A stretch of 64,000 nucleotides of DNA. Origin: Massilia alkalitolerans DSM 17462 (GTDB lineage: Bacteria > Pseudomonadota > Gammaproteobacteria > Burkholderiales > Burkholderiaceae_D). The DNA lies in assembly GCF_000427785.1 (NCBI RefSeq), contig NZ_ATYR01000012.1:96379-160378 (forward strand), in the 5' to 3' direction. The position numbers were made by a program, and so were the translations under genes. The notes under the pieces are model-generated. The model was not told the DNA's origin. It searched no databases and was given only the letters and a program-made list of their open reading frames with translations. Each line of letters opens with the position of its first letter. Position 1 is the first letter of the stretch. Of this stretch, positions 19,417 to 27,177 are shown one piece after another.

Positions 19417-20079
19417 CTAATCTTCTGACAGCCAGTAGACGTCACCATCATATTCATCCTCATCCAAGTCACGTGTCCGAGGGTGCCCAAGACGTTCAAG
19501 TGAAACGAGAGTGCCGTCTCCATACATCCGTCGGCCGACTTTCGCGAATTGCACCACTGCGACAACGGGTACCACTAGCGACGCTTCCTCATTGTAGGCG
19601 CGAACTTCACCATGGACGTCGAATCGCAGAAAATCCGGTATTTCATCCTCCTTGCAATGACGGTGGGTCGACGTTGCCTGGTGGCCATCCGGAAAACCGA
19701 TTTCGCGCTTTATCGCGTGAATTCGGGAATCAAAGGAGTCTTCGAAGGTTATTCGAGCTGCACTGTCCATACCTGACATGGTTGTTAGCCAGAATGGTGT
19801 GATACCACTCGGCCGAAATGCCATCGTAGCTTCTCGCCACTGTGCCTCAGTCAGGGAAAGCCCGAGGTCAGTCGCTCGTGCGAGCCCTGCGCCTTCGTCG
19901 AAGAGAACGTAGTGTGGCTTACGATTCAGGGTCTCAAGATCCGAAACGCGAAGTGACGCATAGGTTCGATGGCCTAAACAGGCAGCGAGCAGCTGATGCA
20001 CCTGGCCGAGTTTAATTTTGGGTGTGTGCTTAGAAAGGAGGGAGTGTGCAATGCCACTCCAGCGGGAGAACTGGTCCAT
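19417..20079 (-). CDS. Hypothetical protein, 220 aa
   Basis: Not recognised. The N-terminus (about residues 1-50) is helical with HSLLSKHTPKIKLGQVHQLL and AACLGHRTYASLRVSD, a pattern seen at the start of several plasmid or island proteins. The middle contains FWLTTMSGMDSAARITFEDS, and the acidic C-terminus ends in DLDEDEYDGDVYWLSED. No signal peptide or membrane segment is seen. Base composition is lower in GC than pilC, matching the accessory block. The ATG at 20079 has GGGAGAA some 15 bp upstream on the coding strand. It is separated from the ThiC-like gene by about 430 bp, so co-transcription is uncertain. The 331-bp gap between pilC and this gene holds the repeats and hairpin listed separately. 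Confidence 0.6.
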   Translation of the reverse strand: MDQFSRWSGIAHSLLSKHTPKIKLGQVHQLLAACLGHRTYASLRVSDLETLNRKPHYVLFDEGAGLARATDLGLSLTEAQWREATMAFRPSGITPFWLTTMSGMDSAARITFEDSFDSRIHAIKREIGFPDGHQATSTHRHCKEDEIPDFLRFDVHGEVRAYNEEASLVVPVVAVVQFAKVGRRMYGDGTLVSLERLGHPRTRDLDEDEYDGDVYWLSED

Positions 20080-20508
20080 GATTGTCTCTCAATGCGCAGG
20101 AAACGTTGAGCGTTTAGCGTCTGCTGCGTTGAGAATCATGCGACGCGGAAGCAAGAGATAAATTCGTACCAGTTTAAGCCGCTCAAAACTTGGGCTGGGA
20201 GCCCAGGCGAGTCACACCCACTGTAATTCTGCCATTGAAACAAGTGAAATGCAACTTATGACTTGCGATCAGCTGGCCGCCAGTCGCCTTCGGAAGTGGT
20301 CATCTCCGTTCAGCCGATCTTGGCTGTTCGGCGTCGGGCAGCTGTCGACCGATTGAATGCGCAACCCGAAGCGGACCTTCTACTGTGGTGAGGTTCTAAA
20401 TATTAATGGGGCTCGCCTGCCACTTCCTTTTTGATGCTTTCTAACTCGTCATTGGGCCGGCTCGAGCTGTCAAGGGCATATACCGAACCAAGCAGTTGGT
20501 ATACACGA
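20080..20508. other. 429-bp gap without a gene
   Basis: No coding signal on either strand. Composition is mixed and the sequence looks like decayed intergenic DNA. The minus-strand end of the ThiC-like gene abuts it on the right, so it must hold that operon's transcript end, but no hairpin with a T-run was seen. Confidence 0.4.
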
Positions 20509-21585
20509 TCACAGGGGACAAGTTTTCGCACAACGATCACAGCCGCCACTGCGCTTGCCCACTATGCAAGTTCTTCCACTTGAACGAGCATTCACCACAG
20601 ACTGATCTGGCTCGTCGTCATCTAGTTGATCCAAGTCGATGACTCGAGCTGCAACACGCGCTGCGGCAATCGCCTCAATGGTGGACTCTACGCTGGGTAT
20701 GCCCCCGGTGTGCTCTTCTCTCGTCACCGCAGCGAGAATGTGAGCGCATCCCTCCAGCCCAAGAAGCACGGCCCCGATCGCACTGGAGATGTGGTCCTGG
20801 CCTATGGCAGTATCTGTCGGTATCGGACCCAAGGGCATTATCGGAGTGCCGGAGGCGCGCAAAAGGACGGCGAGCCTCTTAATGTCTTTCGGCCGGGCAT
20901 GGCCTGGCGACTCGATAATCACGTCGACTCCCTGACTCCGGATGTCACGCGCCAGTTCCGCTTGCACGCGAATCTCAGCGACTTGGGCAGCATCGCCGGA
21001 GTCGAAGATGTTAGCGGATCGGTACGATGCTCCTAGGCTCAACACGGTACCGTTCCGTTTAGCATGCGCTATTAGCTGGGGAAGGATCTTGACGTATGCG
21101 TTTTCTTCTTTCCAACCCCGACTCTCCGCGTCTGCGATGACTAGCCCTCCGCCGCGCGACGTGCATGGAACAAGGCGGGCGGCCGCCAGATCCTGAATGT
21201 TTCTGCTTGGCGTTGGATGAATCGTGAGCAGGCCCACGCCACACTCCATCTGCTCGATGGCCACATCTAGCAGTTCGCTTGGATCAATCTGCCCTTGGCG
21301 AGTCCGCGGTACGGTGTAGACCGGTAGGCAGGCTGCTGCTGCGGTTGTCTCACTCAGCACTCGCTGCCAAAGTGGAGGACCACTGTCAGGTGAGATGATG
21401 CTCAAATCGCTGATGATCTCAGGTCCATCTACCAAATCAGCAAGCGCTCGAATTTTCCGGGTCTGCTCCTCAATTTGCCTCGGATGGCTCGCGCCAACCA
21501 GCGCCATTACCAGAGTGCGGCATCCAGGACCGGCGTTGAACGAACGAAACGGGCTCCGAATTTGAATGGTGCGGTTTTGACTCAT
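20509..21585 (-). CDS. Short ThiC-like radical-SAM protein in a SIR2 operon
   Basis: A 358-aa homologue of the ThiC family (phosphomethylpyrimidine synthase; related BzaF makes 5-hydroxybenzimidazole). Both known enzymes rearrange aminoimidazole ribotide. ThiC landmarks in order: MECGVGLLTIH near 113, TSRGGG near 142, VLSLGASYRSANIFDSGDAAQ read over 181-201, GVDVIIESPGHARP near 219 (H229), PLGPIPTDTAIGQDHISSAI from 251 (H265), EEHTGGIP near 290, and a C-terminal cysteine cluster C349/C352/C356. ThiC has CX2CX4C; here the spacing is CX2CX3C. It lacks the ThiC N-terminal domain. The ATG at 21585 overlaps the upstream SIR2 stop as ATGA, so the two are translationally coupled. Expected to hold a 4Fe-4S cluster and use SAM. 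Its reaction in this context is unknown. Confidence 0.8.
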   Translation of the reverse strand: MSQNRTIQIRSPFRSFNAGPGCRTLVMALVGASHPRQIEEQTRKIRALADLVDGPEIISDLSIISPDSGPPLWQRVLSETTAAAACLPVYTVPRTRQGQIDPSELLDVAIEQMECGVGLLTIHPTPSRNIQDLAAARLVPCTSRGGGLVIADAESRGWKEENAYVKILPQLIAHAKRNGTVLSLGASYRSANIFDSGDAAQVAEIRVQAELARDIRSQGVDVIIESPGHARPKDIKRLAVLLRASGTPIMPLGPIPTDTAIGQDHISSAIGAVLLGLEGCAHILAAVTREEHTGGIPSVESTIEAIAAARVAARVIDLDQLDDDEPDQSVVNARSSGRTCIVGKRSGGCDRCAKTCPL

Positions 21586-22958
21586 TGAGTAAGCATTTTC
21601 ATGACGCACGCGACAACATCCTCGGGAGTCACAGAGTGACTTTGCGCCTTCGCGAGATAGGTTGGGTCTGAGGCTGCTAGAGCCTCACTGATTGCCGGAT
21701 CCTCCAGCAGGCGCGAGGGTAGATCACCTCTGCATTCAGGGACAGGGAGGATACGGCATCCAACATCCTTCGCAAGCTCCACCTCAGCCTCCGTGCCCAT
21801 GCCACCGTGGTACACGATCGCTACTTGTGCCGATCTCATTAGGGGAGCACGCCACTCCCGAAGTGCAGAAAGTAGCGTGCGATCATTCGAGAAACTGGGA
21901 TTCGCGGCATACGGGTTAGAGAACAGCCGCAGACGGGGAAGGATGTCGACTTTGTTGTGTAAGCAAGTCTCCATGTAGGCGGACCTAACGTCTTGACCTA
22001 CGCCTGTAGACTGGCCATCAAGAAGAATTAGCCCTGTCTTCTCGGCCAGCAGCTTGCCTACGGATTTAGGGTGGCTTGTTGCCTCGGAAACGTGTCGTGT
22101 ATGAGAGCCGGTCACGAAGACAGTCTGCCCTCTAGATCGGAGCGAAATCTCTTGCAAGATGCTCTCAAGCTCCGAAAAGTCATCGATCTGGCACGCGGAA
22201 ATGCCAACACGGGATAGATCACGCAACCAGAGATCTTGGCGCGCCTGCTTCGCAACTAACTCTTCCTGCGTGGCACCCCTTGCTCTCCGAAGGACAATAT
22301 AGTGTTGGCGAAGAGCTTGCTTCCCTAATCTGCGCGCCTCGACAACAATATTCCGGATGTTGCTGTCAGCGTAAGAGTACCCAAGGAAGAGAAACTGCCG
22401 GTCTATCAAATCCTGCCTGAGTCGATGCGCAGTTGCGGGCCTATTTTCGAAAAAGTCGTCGTAGTCCTCCTGGGTGACCACTAAGTCGTTGGCTCCGGAC
22501 TGCTCAATACAGCCGTGCATCTTGATCACCTCGATGTCCGGAACCCTTCCACCGCGAGAGATGGACTCGTCGGAAGCACGCACCGTCACTTTGAAATGGG
22601 CGCGAAACGCTTCTTCAAGCAAGGTGTCGTAATTTGTGGTCCAGAGGCATTTAACGTTTGTCCTCGCCAACATTGCATGGTACATGTTGTGCGCATAGGC
22701 CTTCTGTAGTACTTCACGAAAGTGAGCGACGAGGGGGGCCCGATTGTTCGCGCTATTGACGATATGCTGCGCAATCAACGGGAGGTCATCGCCGGGATTC
22801 AATTGAATTCCCAACCGTGTTTCTGCCATCCCCTGAAGCAGATTCATCCACCCAGGAACGCCAGATGGGGTCGATAATCCAGCGCCAACGAACACAGCAC
22901 CGCGGCCCTCTACGAGAGCTTTTGAGAACTCGTTGATTACATCTCGGGGTTTTAACAC
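21582..22958 (-). CDS. SIR2-SLOG protein (ThsA-like NADase architecture)
   Basis: A 458-aa two-domain protein. The N-terminal SIR2 domain has VFVGAGLSTPSGVPGW (residues 23-37), TTNYDTLLE with N109, and VIKMHGCIE with H148, the residues needed for NAD+ hydrolysis in defence SIR2 enzymes. The C-terminal SLOG domain (about 279-455) has VFVTGSH, LLDGQSTGVGQDV and YHGGMGTEAEVELAKDVG. This order is that of Thoeris ThsA, where SLOG senses a cyclic nucleotide and releases the NADase. No TIR protein is adjacent; instead a ThiC-like enzyme overlaps the 3' end. The frame begins at GTG 22958. A strong AAGGAG lies further upstream, 9 nt before an in-frame ATC, so a start about 13 codons earlier is possible. 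Confidence 0.88.
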   Translation of the reverse strand: MLKPRDVINEFSKALVEGRGAVFVGAGLSTPSGVPGWMNLLQGMAETRLGIQLNPGDDLPLIAQHIVNSANNRAPLVAHFREVLQKAYAHNMYHAMLARTNVKCLWTTNYDTLLEEAFRAHFKVTVRASDESISRGGRVPDIEVIKMHGCIEQSGANDLVVTQEDYDDFFENRPATAHRLRQDLIDRQFLFLGYSYADSNIRNIVVEARRLGKQALRQHYIVLRRARGATQEELVAKQARQDLWLRDLSRVGISACQIDDFSELESILQEISLRSRGQTVFVTGSHTRHVSEATSHPKSVGKLLAEKTGLILLDGQSTGVGQDVRSAYMETCLHNKVDILPRLRLFSNPYAANPSFSNDRTLLSALREWRAPLMRSAQVAIVYHGGMGTEAEVELAKDVGCRILPVPECRGDLPSRLLEDPAISEALAASDPTYLAKAQSHSVTPEDVVACVMKMLTQ

Positions 22959-23396
22959 GTCAGCGCTCCCAAAGTCACTTTTACTTTTGATGTCTCTATT
23001 CTCCTTGGCCCGAAAGGAGATAGGCTAAACGAGCGCCGCTCGTTCGCGGTGCACAGCCGGCCTGGATAGTGATGCATAGGATGCCGTGCGCTGCAGCAAT
23101 ATTATCATTCCGAAGGATCTCGATGCGGGTGAAGCATCGCAGGTCTCCAACTAACGCATCCTCGCTCCCTTCTCTACGGTTTCCGAGACAATCTCTCTGG
23201 GCACTGCCCGACGTGAGCGACAACGTTCGGAGAAGACCAGAGTGGTCGTTAGTGGTCGACTGCTATTGGCCGAACCCGGTCGTTCGCAATGCTCAATGTA
23301 CGGCCCGCATTGCTCTGCTGGCAAGTTGGAGTTTTGACAGGCGCGCTAAGTACATCGCCAGCGACAGCGGCATGCAGGTGCTAAGCCCCGACTAGG
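22959..23396. other. Gap upstream of the SIR2 gene
   Basis: Leader and promoter region of the minus-strand SIR2 operon. AAGGAG lies at about 23008-23013 on the minus strand. Short open frames on both strands carry no recognisable sequence. A weak copy of the degenerate repeat described at 25038 and 29292 begins near 23286. Confidence 0.4.
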
Positions 23397-23643
23397 TTGC
23401 CGCGTTCGTTAAAGCCGAGCCACCGTTCGAGCCACTGGGCTGAGCAGCATCTCGGATGCGGGATCACAATCGACGAGTACGTAGCAATCACATGCGCGGG
23501 ACAACGCTACTTTCTCGACCATGTCGACGCGATCGCAAGCGGCGGTTTGTTCGATGCTACCGAGCGGGGGGGACTCGGGTCGAGCTTGCCAACGGTACTG
23601 GCCTCCACGCCGCCCTGCTATACCTTAGAGGTCTTCAGCAGTT
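23397..23643 (+). pseudogene. Left remnant of a decayed gene cut by the IS3 element
   Basis: The frame reads ITIDEYVAITCAGQRYFLDHV then AIASGGLFDATERG, reaching a run of seven Gs at 23566-23572. Sensible protein sequence resumes in another frame as TRVELANGTGLHAALLYLRG and LQQFE up to the IS boundary, so a one-base change in the G-run is likely. The family is not recognised. The fragment downstream of the IS may be the other end of the same gene, but the exact join cannot be shown. Confidence 0.4.
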
Positions 23644-23693
23644 TGAATCGCCCCGGATTTTGTGGAGGCTCCATTCTTTGAGAAAATGGAGCT

Positions 23694-24017
23694 ATGAAGA
23701 AGCAACCCAAGTATTCTCCCGAAGTCATCGAGCGCGCTGTGCGCATGGTCAGCGAGGCTGCCAGCGAGTATGAATCGCAGTGGGCGGCCATCACATCAAT
23801 CGCGGCCAAGATCGGCTGTACGCCAGAGACGCTGCGCCGCTGGGTACGCCAGCAGGAGCGCGATACCGGCCAGCGTCCAGGTCCCACCACTGCTGAAGAA
23901 GAGCGCATCAAGGCGCTGGAGCGAGAGGTGCGCGAGCTGCGCAAGGCAAACGAGATCCTGCGTCTGGCGAGTGCGTTTTTCGCTCAGGCGGAGCTCGACC
24001 GCCGCTTCAAGCCGTGA
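23694..24017 (+). CDS. IS3-family transposase OrfA
   Basis: A 107-aa helix-turn-helix protein of an IS3 element. The N-terminal HTH_Tnp_1 domain reads [13 protein letters not shown] through [13 protein letters not shown], and a C-terminal leucine-zipper-like helix ([20 protein letters not shown], residues about 68-90) is typical for multimerisation and for the OrfAB fusion. OrfA binds the element ends and regulates transposition. Its stop overlaps the orfB GTG start as GTGA, in the -1 frame. Starts at ATG 23694, 50 bp inside the left inverted repeat. Confidence 0.93.
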   Translation: MKKQPKYSPEVIERAVRMVSEAASEYESQWAAITSIAAKIGCTPETLRRWVRQQERDTGQRPGPTTAEEERIKALEREVRELRKANEILRLASAFFAQAELDRRFKP

Positions 24018-24916
24018 GGAAGTTTGTCGACCAGTACCGCCATGCTTACGGTGTCGAGCCGATCTGCCGGATGATGCAGGTCGCGCCGTCGGGCTACTGG
24101 CGATACGCCGCGCAACAGCGAAATCCTGAGTTGCGTTGCGCACGTGCCCAGCGCGACGACGTGCTGAGCGTCGACATCGAACGGGTCTGGCAAGCAAATT
24201 TGCAGGTCTACGGCGCCGACAAGGTCTGGCGTCAGCTGCGGCGTGAGGGGGGCGATGTGGCCCGCTGCACCGTGGAGCGCTTGATGCGCAAGGCCGGTCT
24301 GCGTGGTGTCGTGCGAGGCAAGGTCGTGCGCACGACGGTTGCCGATGCCAAGGCTCCGTGCCCGCTCGATCGGGTCAACCGCCAGTTCAAGGCGCAGCGG
24401 CCAAACCAGCTGTGGGTCAGCGATTTTACGTATGTCTCGACCTGGCAGGGCTTTGTCTATGTCGCCTTCGTCATCGACGTTTTCGCCCGGCGCATCGTCG
24501 GTTGGCGGGTGAGCAGCTCGATGCGGACTGACTTTGTGCTCGATGCGCTGGAACAGGCGCTGTACGCGCGTCAGCCGGAACGGAACGAGCTGGTCCACCA
24601 TAGCGATAGGGGCTCTCAATACGTTTCGATAAAGTACAGCGAGCGCCTGGCAGAAGCTGGCATTGAGCCATCTGTGGGCAGCAAGGGGGACAGCTATGAC
24701 AATGCCCTGGCCGAGACCATCAACGGGCTCTACAAGGCTGAGCTGATCCACCGCCGCGCTCCTTGGAAAACGCGTGAAGCCGTCGAGCTGGCCACGCTGG
24801 AATGGGTTTCCTGGTTCAACCACCATCGCCTGCTGGAGCCGCTCGGCTATATACCGCCGGCGGAAGCTGAGGCAAACTATTACGCGCAACTGAGCAGTCA
24901 GGTTATTCTCGCCTGA
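24014..24916 (+). CDS. IS3-family transposase OrfB (DDE integrase core)
   Basis: A 300-aa catalytic transposase. An HTH_21 segment ([20 protein letters not shown], then [15 protein letters not shown]) precedes the rve integrase core. The DDE residues are seen as the first D in [13 protein letters not shown], the second in [11 protein letters not shown], and the E in [17 protein letters not shown] (spacing D...D-35-E). It acts on the element's inverted repeats, as an independent protein or as an OrfAB frameshift product. Complete to 24916, 39 bp before the right inverted repeat. Confidence is high. Confidence 0.95.
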   Translation: MRKFVDQYRHAYGVEPICRMMQVAPSGYWRYAAQQRNPELRCARAQRDDVLSVDIERVWQANLQVYGADKVWRQLRREGGDVARCTVERLMRKAGLRGVVRGKVVRTTVADAKAPCPLDRVNRQFKAQRPNQLWVSDFTYVSTWQGFVYVAFVIDVFARRIVGWRVSSSMRTDFVLDALEQALYARQPERNELVHHSDRGSQYVSIKYSERLAEAGIEPSVGSKGDSYDNALAETINGLYKAELIHRRAPWKTREAVELATLEWVSWFNHHRLLEPLGYIPPAEAEANYYAQLSSQVILA

Positions 24917-24958
24917 CTCACACTAACCGGCCTCCACGAAAGCCGGGGCGATTCAGGC

Positions 24959-25120
24959 TCCGACTTATCCGAGTTTCTGTTTGCGATGGCCTATGCTTTT
25001 CCGGACGCGTACGTCCTATTTTGGCCGTTTGCGGATGATCGGAATGGTTCAGTGTACGAAATTGTTGCCACAGGGCCAAGCAAAAGTCTGTTAAGCGCTT
25101 TTATCTTAAAGCGAATTTAG
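24959..25120 (+). pseudogene. Right remnant (3' end) of a decayed gene beside the IS
   Basis: Directly after the IS the frame SDLSEFLFAMAYAFPDAYVL continues with FWPFADDRNGSVYEIVATGP and ends at TAG 25118-25120. It has no start, so it reads as the truncated C-terminus of an unrecognised protein. Its last third (25038-25086) is 78% identical without gaps to 29292-29340, where the translation NGRYGSVYELVA is similar. The remaining bases to 25274 hold only an 8-nt inverted repeat (25158-25165 and 25196-25203). Confidence 0.4.
25038..25086 (+). repeat. Degenerate repeat, copy 1
   Basis: 49 bases matching 29292-29340 at 38 positions without gaps. Shared core: GGTTCAGTGTACGA here and GGCTCAGTGTACGA there, then TTGTTGC and CAAGCAA. 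It lies between the IS3 element and the helicase gene. Confidence 0.55.
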
Positions 25121-25274
25121 CTCGGCATTCCGGGTTTGGAAACGGCATTATTGGCACTTGAGACGATGTATTTGATTGTCTATTTCGCTGGATTTCGTCT
25201 CAAAATCCATGACGAAGGCACGGTAAAGGAAGCAATTAGCCAATCCTAAGCAATTCCTTAAAAATGGCCCCGCC

Positions 25275-27176
25275 TCAAGCGATCCCCACCGTTCGGACGC
25301 CCGCTGCTTTCAGAAGATCGTATAGCGCAGCAATCTTGGTTCGAGGTCCTCGCTCCGCGGTATAAGTAAAGATTACCCGCTGCTTCGCACGGGTGAACGC
25401 CACGAAGAAGCCAGCTGTGGCCTCAACAGCATCCTTCTCGTAGCTCCACCAGGCGGAGTCGTCCAGTCCAATGAAGATCACAGTGTGATATTCCAGCCCC
25501 TTGCTCTTGTGGAGCGTCATCAGCGGGAGCGCGTTTCGCCCCTCATAGGCATCTAACGCCGCAGCCCAATCGGGAACATGGCTTCCACTTGCGTGCAAAT
25601 GCAGCGTGATACTGTTATGGACGTCAAGAAGCCAGTCTTCCTGTTTGTAGGGAGCGTAGGCCGCCATCAGGGTGTCGCGACCTACGAAAGAAATCACTGT
25701 TTGTACTGCGACGCGCATTTCTGCCCCCGTATCGGGCGGCCGGGGATATTGTGCGCGGAACCGGTGTGCAAATGCGTCAAGGTCTCGGGCCAGAGCACGG
25801 CGAGCCCGGTCATCCGCAGGTGCGATACCGCGTAAGTCTGCCAAGGCATGCTGAACATCGTTCCACGTGGCTCCTCCCCGGATAGCGCAGGCAAAACGCA
25901 GGAGCAGCAGTACTAGCTCGGACAGCGGCTCTGCCATCAACTCTTGCAGCATCTGGGCACCGACATATGCCGCTTCGTTGCGTAGCGCGATGCCTTGAGC
26001 TGCGAAAGCGGGGGCGAGCACTTGGACGTAGTCGTCGACCTTCTGCCGCACCAGCAGCACGAAGTCACTGGGCTGCAGATTATGCTCATGCATTTGTGCC
26101 GCGATATATTGCGCGAGCATGTAGGCCTCGGTCTTTGTCGTCGTAAAGTCCCATACCGCACAACAGGTGTCGGCAATGCTCGCTACGGCTTTTGATTCCG
26201 ATGGCGCAACGGCAGAATCAAGCGCTTGCGCAAGTACATGTTGAATGCTGACGAGCTGTGGCGATGAGCGGTAATTGCTAAGCAGGGGGAGTCGCCGTGC
26301 GCCAAAAGTCCGCTCGAATATGCTGAAAGGATCGGCCATCGCGTGCGCGAAGCGCATGATCTGTTGCTTGTTGTCACCCACCGCTGTCATGATCGTACGC
26401 GTACCAAGGAAGACTCCTTGCACGAGATCGAATTGGGCTTGCGTCGTGTCTTGGAATTCATCCATAAACACGTGCGAGTAGGTAAGCGCGAGGGCGTTGC
26501 GCAGTGGCGCGTTGACACGAACCAATAGTTCGGCGAGTCGGCTGAGCATGGCAAAACTAAGATAGCTACGCCGAGCGCCTCGCAGTTGTTCGTTCCAGAA
26601 GCGCTGGCCAGCCCACTGACCAACCGTTGCGGGCGCCCAGCCCGACTCGGGTAGTGGCTCACCCAACACATGATGGCGCTCAAAGCCGTTCGGCACGAGC
26701 ATTTGAACTGCCCATTGGCCGAAGGGGTTTTCCCGTGCGAGGCTGGCACGCCGGAGAAAGTCGGGCAAATGATTTTTGTTCGGCAACAGGATTTCGTACG
26801 GAGACGTGGGTCGCCAAATTTCCGGTAGAGCCTGTCCGAACCGGTCCACAAGTCCCTTTGCAAACGCATCAAAAGTCAGCGAGTCGAAACGGTTGGCATG
26901 GTCGGGATGGCAGCGCTGACGCACACGGTGTGCGAGATTGCGCGCCGCATCACGTTTAAAGCTAATGGCCAGGATCCGCTGCGGTCTCGGAGAGGCCCCC
27001 GTCTGTAGTAAAAAAGCGGCGCGCTGCGCGAGCAGTTCCGTCTTACCAGCCCCGGGTCCAGCGAGCACCGAGTGGTGCTCGCTGGATGTCACGACAGTCC
27101 AGGCATTCGGCTCCAGGTCTGTAACATCCACGGGCTGCCAATGGCTGGGACGAATGCGTCGCGGTGGCAAAGACAT
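25275..27176 (-). CDS. UvrD/Rep-family helicase (GajB-like)
   Basis: Superfamily 1A helicase-like protein, 633 aa. Walker A GPGAGKTELL at about 40-49, Walker B HVFMDEFQDT near 235-244, VGDNKQQIMRF (motif III), LLSNYRSS (motif IV), and near the C-terminus MTLHKSKGLEYHTVIF and FFVAFTRAKQRVIF (motifs V/VI). It follows the OLD-family gene with a 1-nt gap (TGA, T, ATG), so the ATG at 27176 is preferred over an in-frame upstream codon at 27218. An OLD nuclease plus UvrD-type helicase is the Gabija (GajA-GajB) arrangement. At this length the protein is larger than the classic GajB (about 500 aa). Confidence 0.88.
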   Translation of the reverse strand: MSLPPRRIRPSHWQPVDVTDLEPNAWTVVTSSEHHSVLAGPGAGKTELLAQRAAFLLQTGASPRPQRILAISFKRDAARNLAHRVRQRCHPDHANRFDSLTFDAFAKGLVDRFGQALPEIWRPTSPYEILLPNKNHLPDFLRRASLARENPFGQWAVQMLVPNGFERHHVLGEPLPESGWAPATVGQWAGQRFWNEQLRGARRSYLSFAMLSRLAELLVRVNAPLRNALALTYSHVFMDEFQDTTQAQFDLVQGVFLGTRTIMTAVGDNKQQIMRFAHAMADPFSIFERTFGARRLPLLSNYRSSPQLVSIQHVLAQALDSAVAPSESKAVASIADTCCAVWDFTTTKTEAYMLAQYIAAQMHEHNLQPSDFVLLVRQKVDDYVQVLAPAFAAQGIALRNEAAYVGAQMLQELMAEPLSELVLLLLRFACAIRGGATWNDVQHALADLRGIAPADDRARRALARDLDAFAHRFRAQYPRPPDTGAEMRVAVQTVISFVGRDTLMAAYAPYKQEDWLLDVHNSITLHLHASGSHVPDWAAALDAYEGRNALPLMTLHKSKGLEYHTVIFIGLDDSAWWSYEKDAVEATAGFFVAFTRAKQRVIFTYTAERGPRTKIAALYDLLKAAGVRTVGIA

Positions 27177-27177
27177 A

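Larger units (their letters stand above)
23644..24955 (+). mobile_element. IS3-family insertion sequence, complete
   Basis: A 1312-bp element with imperfect inverted ends beginning TGAATCGCCCCGG at 23644 and ending in the complement at 24955. The first 26 positions differ at only two places (GGATTTTGTGGAGGC against GGCTTTCGTGGAGGC). It holds orfA and orfB overlapping as GTGA. Flanking triplets differ (GTT on the left, GGC on the right), so no target duplication is visible. That suggests adjacent rearrangement or an old event. Both genes look intact. Confidence 0.92.

Noticed and set aside
21582..22958. Calling the SIR2-SLOG gene a Thoeris system
   Set aside because: Thoeris needs a TIR-domain ThsB. 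None is present in the neighbourhood, so only the ThsA-like architecture is claimed.
22996..23223. Small minus-strand frame just upstream of the SIR2 gene, which could be a third operon member
   Set aside because: TTG start without ribosome-binding site and no recognisable sequence. The SIR2 leader with AAGGAG lies just downstream of it, so it is treated as non-coding.
23069..23395. Plus-strand frame of 108 codons between the SIR2 gene and the IS
   Set aside because: Arg/Ser-rich, no ribosome-binding site, opposite to the promoter region of the SIR2 operon.
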